Assembly: GCA_902766915.1 (NCBI GenBank)
Contig: CACXFN010000164.1
Location: forward strand, 1 to 23,696
DNA: 23,696 nucleotides
Origin: an uncultured Eubacteriales bacterium
GTDB lineage: Bacteria > Bacillota > Clostridia > Peptostreptococcales > Anaerovoracaceae
Reading direction: 5' to 3'
Shown: positions 9,436-17,079 of the stretch, piece after piece
Layout: each line of letters begins with the position of its first letter
How positions within the stretch are numbered: position 1 is the stretch's first letter
The notes under the pieces: model-generated
Seen by the model: the letters and a program-made list of their open reading frames with translations, nothing else
The model's database searches: none
Told to the model about the DNA's origin: nothing
Position numbers and translations under genes: made by a program

Positions 9436-9472
9436 AAGAGCCGGTGGGGAACCGGCTCTTTCGCGATTTTTT
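9436..9472 (+). terminator. Rho-independent terminator after ftsZ
   Basis: A perfect 10-bp stem (aagagccggt at 9436-9445, accggctctt at 9451-9460) with a five-base loop is followed, after six bases, by six T (9467-9472). The T-run is slightly offset, but stem strength and position 47 bases after the ftsZ stop support termination. Confidence 0.85.
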
Positions 9473-9496
9473 ACAATTACTCGTGAATTAAATAGT

Positions 9497-10447
9497 ATGA
9501 TTGAAATAAAGCATATAACATCCAAGGATAATCCGAAATATAAGACCTGGTTTAAACTTTTGGAAAAAAAGTATAGGCAAAGGGAGAAACTCTTTCTGAT
9601 AGAAGGAGAGGTTTTAATCAAGGATGCTATTAAAAGTGGTGGTGAGATTGTCGATGTGATAGTTAGTTCCAAAGAGGAGGAACCGACGAAAACCTTCGAG
9701 TCTATTGGAGAAACAATCCGGAAGGAAGGTAACCTTTTACCTTATGATGATCCCACCATGTATATGCTTAAGGGAGAACTGTTCGATAATCTGACTCAGA
9801 CAGACAATGGCCGAAAGGTAATAGGTGTTTTCAAACTACCGGATAGGAACCTGTTATCCGAGATTAAAAAAAGGACTGAAGAAGGAAGGTCTGCCGAGGG
9901 TAGGGGCACTAAGAGTAAGACTAAACTTAATATACTTATACTGGACAAAATTCAGGACCCCGGGAATATGGGAACTTTGATTAGAACAGCCGATGGGGCA
10001 GGATTTAGTGAGATTATTGCAATCAAGGGAACTGTGGACGCTTTTTCTCCCAAGGTGGTTCGTTCCGCCGCAGGTTCAATTATTCGAGTCCCTATAACAT
10101 ATGTGGAGGGAGTGGATGAACTAAAAGAGATGATTCGCTCTCTTTGGCAGGATGACAGATCTAGTGACATCTCTAATGACATATCTGGTGAGCTGTCTAA
10201 TGATAGATATTCAGAGGGGATAATTATTGCAACCATGATGAATGCTGAGGAAAACTTATGGGATGCAAATCTGTCCCGGCAGGTGGCAGTGATTATTGGA
10301 AATGAAGGCGCAGGGGTTTCACCTGAGCTTATGGAGTTAGCGGATGTGCGCATTTCAATTCCAATGCAAGGAAGTATTGAATCACTAAATGCGGGAGTTT
10401 CCGGAGCACTTTTGATGTATGAGGTGTTCCGTCAACAAAGACAATAA
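9497..10447 (+). CDS. TrmH/SpoU-family RNA 2'-O-methyltransferase
   Basis: This is a SPOUT-class methyltransferase that should use S-adenosylmethionine to methylate a ribose 2'-OH in rRNA or tRNA; the target is unknown. An N-terminal substrate-binding domain (about 1-110, ITSKDNPKYK start, LIEGEVLIKDAI) precedes the knot domain. That domain shows motif 1 (DPGNMGTLIRTADGAGF, 154-170, with Asn157 and Arg163), motif 2 (IIGNEGAGVS, 266-275) and motif 3 (IPMQGSIESLNAGVSGALL, 288-306). Two hydrophilic stretches look inserted: a basic one at about 125-143 and an Asp/Ser-rich one at 219-238 encoded by a 12-bp tandem repeat. No Shine-Dalgarno is seen before the ATG, and no alternative start fits the family better. 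A homologue (YsgA) precedes pheS in Bacillus, matching this context. Confidence 0.9.
   Translation: MIEIKHITSKDNPKYKTWFKLLEKKYRQREKLFLIEGEVLIKDAIKSGGEIVDVIVSSKEEEPTKTFESIGETIRKEGNLLPYDDPTMYMLKGELFDNLTQTDNGRKVIGVFKLPDRNLLSEIKKRTEEGRSAEGRGTKSKTKLNILILDKIQDPGNMGTLIRTADGAGFSEIIAIKGTVDAFSPKVVRSAAGSIIRVPITYVEGVDELKEMIRSLWQDDRSSDISNDISGELSNDRYSEGIIIATMMNAEENLWDANLSRQVAVIIGNEGAGVSPELMELADVRISIPMQGSIESLNAGVSGALLMYEVFRQQRQ
10151..10210 (+). repeat. Five degenerate 12-bp tandem units inside the RNA methyltransferase gene
   Basis: The units are gatgacagatct, agtgacatctct, aatgacatatct, ggtgagctgtct and aatgatagatat. They are in frame and encode DDRS-SDIS-NDIS-GELS-NDRY, a hydrophilic loop between the first and second knot motifs. 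The copies have diverged, so the expansion is not recent. Confidence 0.75.
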
Positions 10448-10470
10448 AAACAAAAAGACAATAAAAACAA
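10437..10470 (+). repeat. 17-bp direct tandem duplication across the methyltransferase stop codon
   Basis: aaagacaataaaaacaa occurs at 10437-10453 and is repeated exactly at 10454-10470. The first copy contains the TAA stop (10445-10447). The identical copies suggest a recent slippage duplication that lengthened the spacer before pheS. Confidence 0.8.
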
Positions 10471-10490
10471 ATTGAAAGAAGGAAGTTAAA

Positions 10491-11513
10491 ATGCAGGAGA
10501 AATTAAAACACATTTTGGAAGATGCGAAAGCTCAATTAGAGGCTGCGCTTTCTGAAAAAGATACCGAGGATATCAGGATAAAATTCCTTGGAAAGAAGGG
10601 TGAAATCACAGAGATTCTTAAATCCATGGGCAAATTGGCTCCGGAAGAAAAGAAGGAACTGGGTAAAACGGCCAATGAAGTTAAGGAACAGATTGCAGAC
10701 TCTATTGCCAGGAAGGCTGCGGAACTGAAGTCTAAAGCCAAAGAAGGAAGATTAAAGGCTGAAAGAATTGATGTTACAGAACCCGGTATAAAGGTTAGAA
10801 TTGGCACCAAGCACCCGGTGACACAAACCATTGAGGAGATAACGGAATTCTTTAGAACCCTAGGTTATTCCGTATATGAGGGACCGGATATCGATACGGT
10901 GTTCAATACTTTTGATGGACTCAATTCTCCACCTACACACCCTGCCAGAGATTTAACGGATACATTTTATATTACTCCTGATATAGTGCTTAGACCTCAT
11001 ACTTCCTCCGCTGAAATCCGTGCAGAGGAGGGACTTCCTACCCCATATAAAATCGTCATTCCGGGCCGTTGCTATCGTTGCGACACACCGGATGCAACTC
11101 ACTCTCATACCTTCCACCAGGTGGAGATGATGGTAATTGGTGAGGACATTACCATGGCAGATTTAAAGGGAACCTTGGATATGATGGCGAAGAAGCTCTT
11201 TGGTCCTGAAACAAAGACAAAGTTCAGACCCCATCACTTCCCCTTTACAGAGCCATCCGCAGAAATGGATGTAAGTTGTTTTAAATGCGGAGGAAAAGGC
11301 TGTAACGTATGTAAGGGAAGTGGATGGATTGAAATCCTCGGTTGTGGCATGACCCATCCACATGTTCATAAGGCCGGTGGAATAGATACGGATAAATACA
11401 CAGGCTTCGCCGTAGGTATGGGTGTAGAGAGAATAGCCATGCTGAAATATGGAATTGATGACATCAGACTTCTCTACGAAAACGATATGCGATTTATAGA
11501 TCAGTTCAAATAA
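10491..11513 (+). CDS. pheS: Phenylalanyl-tRNA synthetase alpha subunit
   Basis: This is the catalytic alpha subunit of the heterotetrameric class II phenylalanyl-tRNA synthetase, which charges tRNA-Phe in the cytoplasm. The N-terminal coiled coil (about 1-90) contacts tRNA. The catalytic core shows GPDIDTVFNTFDGLNSPPTH (131-150, class II motif 1 area), GRCYRCDTPDATHSHTFHQV (192-211, motif 2) and GMGVERIAMLKYGIDD (309-324, motif 3). Four cysteines at 263, 266, 271 and 274 (CFKC and CNVC) form a likely zinc knuckle; to my knowledge this occurs in other Firmicutes PheS proteins. The 340 residues are normal. AAGGAAG before the ATG is the ribosome binding site. pheT follows after an unusually long spacer. 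Confidence 0.97.
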   Translation: MQEKLKHILEDAKAQLEAALSEKDTEDIRIKFLGKKGEITEILKSMGKLAPEEKKELGKTANEVKEQIADSIARKAAELKSKAKEGRLKAERIDVTEPGIKVRIGTKHPVTQTIEEITEFFRTLGYSVYEGPDIDTVFNTFDGLNSPPTHPARDLTDTFYITPDIVLRPHTSSAEIRAEEGLPTPYKIVIPGRCYRCDTPDATHSHTFHQVEMMVIGEDITMADLKGTLDMMAKKLFGPETKTKFRPHHFPFTEPSAEMDVSCFKCGGKGCNVCKGSGWIEILGCGMTHPHVHKAGGIDTDKYTGFAVGMGVERIAMLKYGIDDIRLLYENDMRFIDQFK

Positions 11514-11517
11514 CAAT

Positions 11518-11577
11518 AGCATTCAAAAAAGCAAATAAAAGCATTCGAAAAAACATATAAAAGCATTTGAAATATAG
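11518..11577 (+). repeat. 22-bp tandem repeat (about 2.7 copies) after pheS
   Basis: Copies begin at 11518 (agcattcaaaaaagcaaa...), 11540 (agcattcgaaaaaacata...) and 11562 (agcatttgaaatatag, partial). They resemble the end of pheS (cagttcaaataa), with which they share the ttcaaa core. The repeats fill the first third of the pheS-pheT spacer. Confidence 0.75.
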
Positions 11578-11578
11578 A

Positions 11579-11608
11579 TTGATATTTTAGGATTTAACAA
11601 TTTAGAAT
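11579..11608 (+). promoter_or_regulatory. Candidate promoter upstream of pheT
   Basis: TTGATA (11579-11584) and TAGAAT (11603-11608) each match the sigma-A hexamers at five of six positions, with an 18-base spacer. A start near 11615 would leave a leader of about 70 bases before pheT. In AT-rich DNA such matches can arise by chance. I see no T-box-like leader here. Confidence 0.4.
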
Positions 11609-11687
11609 CATCTCCAACTATATTATCAAATCCAAAATGTTAATCGGTTAGGTAGAGAAAAGTTCAAACTGGAGGACTAAAAATAAG

Positions 11688-14165
11688 ATGTTAGTATCGA
11701 TTAATTGGTTAAAAGATTATATAAATGTCCCTGCGATGGATGAGCCATTTGCTAAAACCTTCGCGGATAAAATGATAATGAGCGGTTCCAATATTGAAAC
11801 TGTCGAAGATATAGGAATTGGAAATAGCGGTGTTAAAATCGGAAGAATAGAGAAGATTGAGAAACATCCTCAGGCAGATAAATTAGTTGTTTGTCAGGTT
11901 AACGTAGGGGATGAAACCGTCCAGGTAGTAACCGGAGCTGATAATATCTATGAGGGCGCCTTTGTTCCTGTGGCTTTGGATGGTGCGCATATCGTCGGTC
12001 CCCTTCACGGACAGCCAAAAACAGAAGGGGGTGTGGATATTAAAGCAGGGGAGCTTCGCGGAGTGGAGTCCAAAGGAATGCTTTGCGGACCTCAGGAATT
12101 AGGAATTCCGGATAAGGCTGCGCCAATGAATTCAAAGGACGGTATTTGGCTTCTTCCCGGAGACTGGAGTGATGTCCTGGGTGAAGAGGTTGAGAAGGCT
12201 TTGGAATTGGAAGACGTTGTAATCGACTTTGAGATAACTCCCAATAGACCTGACTGTCTATCAATGATAGGAATGGCCAGAGAGGCAGCGGCCACCTTTG
12301 ATACAAGCTTCGAATACCCCGACACAAATTGCTCTAAGATAGAAGAAAAATCACAGGACTATATTCAGGTAGAAGTCAATTCCGATATCTGTAAGAGATT
12401 TACCGCCAGAGTTATTAAGGACGTAAAAATTGAGCAGTCTCCCTGGTGGCTTCAGAAGCGTCTTATGTCTGCAGGAATGAGACCGATTAACAACATAGTT
12501 GATATAACAAATTTCGTTATGATGGAATATGGTCAACCGCTTCATGCCTATGATATCAGAGGATTGGCAGGGAATAAGCTGGTGGTAGACACTGCATCAA
12601 AGGGAGATATGTTTACCACATTGGACGGCACGGAAAGAGAACTGGATGAAACCATGCTTATGATTAATGACGGCGAAAAACCCGTTGGTTTAGCAGGAGT
12701 CATGGGGGGCCTTAATTCCGAAATCCTGGATGATACAGAAGTTGTTGTATTGGAAGTTGCAAATTTTGAAGCCTCCTCCGTTAGACAGACATCCAAGAAA
12801 CTTGGTCTAAGAACAGAGTCATCCAGCCGTTATGAAAAGGGAATTGACCCGAATCTCTGCATGGACGCATCGGATAGAGTATGTAAACTCATAGAAATGC
12901 TAGGCTGCGGAAAGATTTTGGATGGAGTGATTGACATCTATAAAAAACCGGAAGTTGCTCCAACTGTAACAGCCAGAGTAAGTAGGATTAACAAAGTTCT
13001 CGGAACAGATCTAAGCCGTGAAGAAATGGTTAAGATTCTGGAAGGCCTGGAAATGAAAGTGGAAGGCTCAGGGGATCAGATGATAGTCACACCTCCTTCC
13101 GTTAGACAGGACTTACTTGAGGAAGTGGATTATGTGGAGGAAATTGCCCGTATATATGGATACGACAATCTTCCCAACACCTTGCCGGAACTTACAACAA
13201 AGGTAGAGAATTCCAAGAGTTGGGAAATGAGAGCATTGGCCAGAAATATACTATGCAGCATGGGGGCAAATGAAATTCAAACATTCTCCTTTGTCAGCGA
13301 TAAGGACTTTGATGCTCTTAGAATCGACGAGGATTCCTGGGAGAGAGATACGGTAAAAATAATGAATCCTATGGGTGAGGATACTGCGGCAGTTAGAACT
13401 ATTCTGATGCCCGGCATGATGGAAGTATTGGCAAGAAACGATGCAAGGAGTATTCCTTCCGTTCGTGCATTCGAAATAGGAACAGTATTCTCCAAGAATT
13501 ATATTGATCCTAATAGCCTTCCTGATGAAAGCTATGATCTTAGCATAGGTGTATACGGAAAGGAGGAAAGCTTCTTTACTTTAAAGGGTATGATTGAAGC
13601 GCTCCTGGAAGACATGGGAATTGATCAGGTGGAGTTTATTCCGGAGTCGGAATACGGAACTTATCACCCGGGACGCTGTGCCAGAATCGTAAAGATGGTA
13701 GATGGCAGAGGAGAGGACGGTAGTCTTACCATGGATGTGGAACTGGGTATAATGGGAGAAATACACCCTGACGTTCAGGAAAACTACGACTTGGATACCA
13801 GAGTCTATGCTGCGGAATTATTCTTCGATAAGATGGTGGAATATGCAAATAAGGAAATCCATTATGAAAAGCCGCCACGCTTCCCGGCCATGACGAGAGA
13901 CATCGCAATGATAGTAGACGAAGATCAGTCTGTACATCAGATAGAGAAAGTTATTCTGGGAGCAGGAACCGAGCTTCTTAGAGGAGTGGAATTATTCGAT
14001 GTATATCGCGGCGAGCAGGTAGGGGAAGGAAAGAAGAGCGTTGCCTTTAGCCTTACATATAGACATGATGACAGAACTTTGACAGACGAAGAAACGGAAG
14101 CTGCAAACAGTCAAGTTGTAGCGGCACTTAAGGAAAAAATCGGTGCAGTTATTAGAGATAATTAA
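11688..14165 (+). CDS. pheT: Phenylalanyl-tRNA synthetase beta subunit
   Basis: This is the large beta subunit that pairs with PheS, binding tRNA-Phe and editing mischarged tyrosine. The 825 residues are full length. The domains in order are: an OB-fold tRNA-binding domain (about 40-160, VKIGRIEKIEKHPQADKL, then VVTGADNI); the B3/B4 editing region (CKRFTARVI, then MRPINNIVDITNFVMMEYGQ and QPLHAYD); a B5 domain (TARVSRINKVLGTDLSREE through YVEEIARIYGYDNLP); the catalytic-like core (FSFVSDKDF, then NPMGEDTAAVRTILMPGM); and a C-terminal ferredoxin-fold anticodon-binding domain (PPRFPAMTRDIAMIVDED to the end). GGAGG lies 12 bases before the ATG, slightly far, but MLVSINWLKDY is the expected family start. 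Confidence 0.97.
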   Translation: MLVSINWLKDYINVPAMDEPFAKTFADKMIMSGSNIETVEDIGIGNSGVKIGRIEKIEKHPQADKLVVCQVNVGDETVQVVTGADNIYEGAFVPVALDGAHIVGPLHGQPKTEGGVDIKAGELRGVESKGMLCGPQELGIPDKAAPMNSKDGIWLLPGDWSDVLGEEVEKALELEDVVIDFEITPNRPDCLSMIGMAREAAATFDTSFEYPDTNCSKIEEKSQDYIQVEVNSDICKRFTARVIKDVKIEQSPWWLQKRLMSAGMRPINNIVDITNFVMMEYGQPLHAYDIRGLAGNKLVVDTASKGDMFTTLDGTERELDETMLMINDGEKPVGLAGVMGGLNSEILDDTEVVVLEVANFEASSVRQTSKKLGLRTESSSRYEKGIDPNLCMDASDRVCKLIEMLGCGKILDGVIDIYKKPEVAPTVTARVSRINKVLGTDLSREEMVKILEGLEMKVEGSGDQMIVTPPSVRQDLLEEVDYVEEIARIYGYDNLPNTLPELTTKVENSKSWEMRALARNILCSMGANEIQTFSFVSDKDFDALRIDEDSWERDTVKIMNPMGEDTAAVRTILMPGMMEVLARNDARSIPSVRAFEIGTVFSKNYIDPNSLPDESYDLSIGVYGKEESFFTLKGMIEALLEDMGIDQVEFIPESEYGTYHPGRCARIVKMVDGRGEDGSLTMDVELGIMGEIHPDVQENYDLDTRVYAAELFFDKMVEYANKEIHYEKPPRFPAMTRDIAMIVDEDQSVHQIEKVILGAGTELLRGVELFDVYRGEQVGEGKKSVAFSLTYRHDDRTLTDEETEAANSQVVAALKEKIGAVIRDN

Positions 14166-14191
14166 GCCCCTGGCAAAGAAAGAGGTTAAAT

Positions 14192-14581
14192 ATGAATAAA
14201 GTTACTGTAACCATACATGGTCGTGAATACTTGCTTTCCGGTGATTTGCCTGCAGAGGATATTCAGAGTATCGCCAAGCAGGTGGATGCCGCCATGGATG
14301 AGATTGCCGCTAAATCACCAATGTCATCAAGGGCAGATTTAGCTGTTCTGGCCGCACTTCATATTGTAGAGAAGATAGTTGAAAAAGAAAACAATGCAAA
14401 ACAATCTGAAAGCGACAGAATAAAAGCGGAATCCGAGGAAGCTCAGATTAGAATCAAAGAATACGAAGAGAAATTGAAGGAGCTGCAGAATAAGGTGAGC
14501 GAATACGAAAACAATTTCTTTGATCTTCAGATGGAAAATGTGCGGTTAAAGGATGAATTGGAGAAACTCAAACAAGTATGA
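14192..14581 (+). CDS. zapA: Cell division protein ZapA
   Basis: This small cytoplasmic protein bundles FtsZ filaments and stabilises the Z-ring. The N-terminal globular part matches ZapA (VTIHGREYLLSGDLPAEDIQ, 6-25, then SRADLAVLAALHIVEKIV, about 46-63). From about residue 64 to 129 the protein is a charged coiled coil rich in Glu, Lys and Leu heptads. The 129 residues are typical of Firmicutes. AAGAGG just upstream serves as ribosome binding site. Its stop overlaps the mutS2 start (ATGA). ZapA next to mutS2 is a recurring Firmicutes arrangement, though in Bacillus cvpA and polX lie between them. Confidence 0.93.
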   Translation: MNKVTVTIHGREYLLSGDLPAEDIQSIAKQVDAAMDEIAAKSPMSSRADLAVLAALHIVEKIVEKENNAKQSESDRIKAESEEAQIRIKEYEEKLKELQNKVSEYENNFFDLQMENVRLKDELEKLKQV

Positions 14582-17049
14582 ATGAATATGCGCTAAAGGT
14601 ATTGGAATTTGATAAGATAATCAAATTGTTGGCTGATGAAACCATGACTCATGAAGGAAGGGAATTGGCTGACAATCTCTTACCGTATCAAGAAGCGCAT
14701 ATTATTAAAGACGAAAGGAATGCAACCACTGAAGCTGCATCTTTGATATTAAGCAAAGGCCCGCTGCCTATCGGCGGGTTTTGTGATATAAAGAGACACC
14801 TTTCACTCTCTGCAAAAGGTGGTAGCCTTACTATGAAGGAACTACTGGAAGTCATGAGAGATTTAAAGATTGCAGCGGATATTACAAGCTTCATGAAAAG
14901 CGATGAAATCCCGCCGCTGCCTATAATCCGTGGCATGACGGACCTGATAGTCACATTTCCAAATCTAAAAGATGAGATCGATAGATGCATTATTTCGGAA
15001 GATGAAATGGCAGACAGTGCCTCTCCGGCACTAAAGAATATTCGAAGGGAAATTGGAAAGAAAAATGAGGAAGTTCGTGCTAAGCTTTCCAAAATGATTA
15101 CCAGTTCGGAAAACAGAACCTATCTGCAGGACAGCATCGTCACAATGCGTGGTGGAAGATATGTAATTCCTGTTAAGCAGGAGCATAGACAAAAGGTTCC
15201 CGGAATGATTCACGACCAAAGTAAGGGTGGGCAAACCCTCTTTGTGGAACCTCAGGCTGTGGTTGAATTAAACAATGCTTTAAGGGAACTGGAATTGGCT
15301 GAACAACAGGAGATTGCCAGAATACTGGCAGAACTAAGTTCCAGAGTTGGAGAGCATTATGATGATCTGGTTAACAACCAGGAACTTATCATACGTCTGG
15401 ATTTCATTATGGCTAAGGGAAAACTTTCATCAAAGATGGGAGGGGAGCCTGCGAGAATAAGTGGTTATCCGGATAATGGAGAGGGTCCGGTTGGGAATTC
15501 AATTAATAATTCCATCTATAACTGGAAAGATGAACAGGAAGGCGTACTGCTTTTATCAGAAGCACGACATCCTCTTATAGACAGAGAAAAAGCGGTTCCA
15601 ATTAATCTGACCTTAGGTGATGATTATACCAGCCTTGTTATAACCGGTCCCAATACCGGAGGAAAAACCGTAAGTCTAAAAACCGCGGGCCTGCTTTCAC
15701 TTATGGCTATGAGTGGATTGCATATACCGGCTTCTGCGAAGAGCAGCATACCCATATATGACGATATATTTGCGGATATAGGTGATGAGCAAAGTATAGA
15801 GCAGAGCCTTTCTACTTTTTCATCTCACATGAGAAATATTGTAGAGATACTTAAGGCTGCAAATTCCAAATCCTTGGTGCTTCTGGATGAATTGGGAGCG
15901 GGAACTGATCCCACAGAAGGGGCAGCTCTGGCCATCGCCATTTTGGATAAGCTGAGAGAGCATGGCGCCTCAGTTCTGGCAACAACCCACTATAACGAAC
16001 TTAAAAAATATGCATTATCCACTGAAGGTGTGAGCAATGCCTCAATGGAATTCAATGTGGATACTTTATCTCCAACATACAGACTAAAGATGGGGATTCC
16101 GGGTAAATCCAACGCCTTCGAGATATCCAAAAAACTTGGTCTTGATTCAACTATTATAGATAGAGCATCGGATTTAATCGAGCGTGGAGATATGGAATTT
16201 GAGGATGTTATAGGTTCCCTGGAGGAAGACAGACGTCACGCAGAAGAAGACAGAATCGAGGCTGAATCCCTTTTAGCGAAGGCAAGAGCAAAGGATGAGT
16301 ACCTAAGCGAAAAGGAAAAAGACTTCCTTCAGAAGCGAGAAGATATTCTCAATAAGGCGAGGGAAGAGGCAAGAGATATTATTCGTGAAGCTAAGGAAGC
16401 CACCAAAGAGGTACAGAAAGAAATACAGAAGGAATTAAAGGGATTAAAGAAACACGGCGCTTTAGGTATGTATTCCGGTATCGAAGGAAGAATAGCAGAG
16501 GGACGTGGAAGATTAACCAAGCTTGAAGATAGATTTGCAGCCCGTACTGTCAAGCAGATCAACAGTGATCCAGTAAGTGCAGATGATATAAAGCCCGGGG
16601 ATAGAGTTAAGGTTCTAACGCTAAATCAAAATGGTGAAGTCCTAACCAAACCGGATGACAGAGGGGATCTAACAGTACTGGTTGGATCCATGAAAATCGG
16701 TGTAAATATAGAAGACCTAATGCTAATAAATGAGGGGAAAGACAGGAAGCCGGCAGCAAGTGCAAAGGCTAAGGTAAATGTTAAAACAAGTAAGTCCATG
16801 ACCGTATCTGCTTCTCTGAATGTACAGGGAGAAAACCTACAGGATGCACTTATGGATGTGGAAAAATACATTGATGACGTATATATGGCAGGCTTGGAGA
16901 AAGTGACCATTATTCATGGCCGTGGCGAAGGAATTCTGAAAAACGGAATCCGGGATATGCTTAAACGAAATAAATTGGTTAAATCAGCAAAGGCCGGAGT
17001 ATATAACGAAGGCGGAGAAGGCGTGACTATCGTCACCATGAAAAAATAG
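14578..17049 (+). CDS. mutS2: Endonuclease MutS2 (MutS-like ATPase with Smr domain)
   Basis: MutS2 is a MutS-related ATPase without the mismatch-recognition domain. It is linked in other bacteria to suppression of recombination and, more recently, to rescue of collided ribosomes. The 823 residues are full length. A helical core/lever region (about 1-330) precedes the ATPase: Walker A TGPNTGGKT (356-364), the DEQSIEQSLSTFSSHM signature (403-418), Walker B LVLLDELGAGTDPTEG (433-448) and the following His471. A long charged coiled coil (about 520-640) and a KOW-like stretch lead to the C-terminal Smr nuclease domain (about 750-823: LNVQGENLQDAL, then IIHGRGEGILKNGI). Smr domains usually read LDLRG and HGxGTG; the LNVQG and HGRGEG forms here may bear on nuclease activity. 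Confidence 0.96.
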   Translation: MNEYALKVLEFDKIIKLLADETMTHEGRELADNLLPYQEAHIIKDERNATTEAASLILSKGPLPIGGFCDIKRHLSLSAKGGSLTMKELLEVMRDLKIAADITSFMKSDEIPPLPIIRGMTDLIVTFPNLKDEIDRCIISEDEMADSASPALKNIRREIGKKNEEVRAKLSKMITSSENRTYLQDSIVTMRGGRYVIPVKQEHRQKVPGMIHDQSKGGQTLFVEPQAVVELNNALRELELAEQQEIARILAELSSRVGEHYDDLVNNQELIIRLDFIMAKGKLSSKMGGEPARISGYPDNGEGPVGNSINNSIYNWKDEQEGVLLLSEARHPLIDREKAVPINLTLGDDYTSLVITGPNTGGKTVSLKTAGLLSLMAMSGLHIPASAKSSIPIYDDIFADIGDEQSIEQSLSTFSSHMRNIVEILKAANSKSLVLLDELGAGTDPTEGAALAIAILDKLREHGASVLATTHYNELKKYALSTEGVSNASMEFNVDTLSPTYRLKMGIPGKSNAFEISKKLGLDSTIIDRASDLIERGDMEFEDVIGSLEEDRRHAEEDRIEAESLLAKARAKDEYLSEKEKDFLQKREDILNKAREEARDIIREAKEATKEVQKEIQKELKGLKKHGALGMYSGIEGRIAEGRGRLTKLEDRFAARTVKQINSDPVSADDIKPGDRVKVLTLNQNGEVLTKPDDRGDLTVLVGSMKIGVNIEDLMLINEGKDRKPAASAKAKVNVKTSKSMTVSASLNVQGENLQDALMDVEKYIDDVYMAGLEKVTIIHGRGEGILKNGIRDMLKRNKLVKSAKAGVYNEGGEGVTIVTMKK

Positions 17050-17079
17050 AGATAGATAATACTGAAACAGGAGAAAGAA

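Noticed and set aside
11514..11687. T-box or attenuator controlling pheT
   Set aside because: I see no specifier stem, T-box sequence or terminator hairpin in the spacer.
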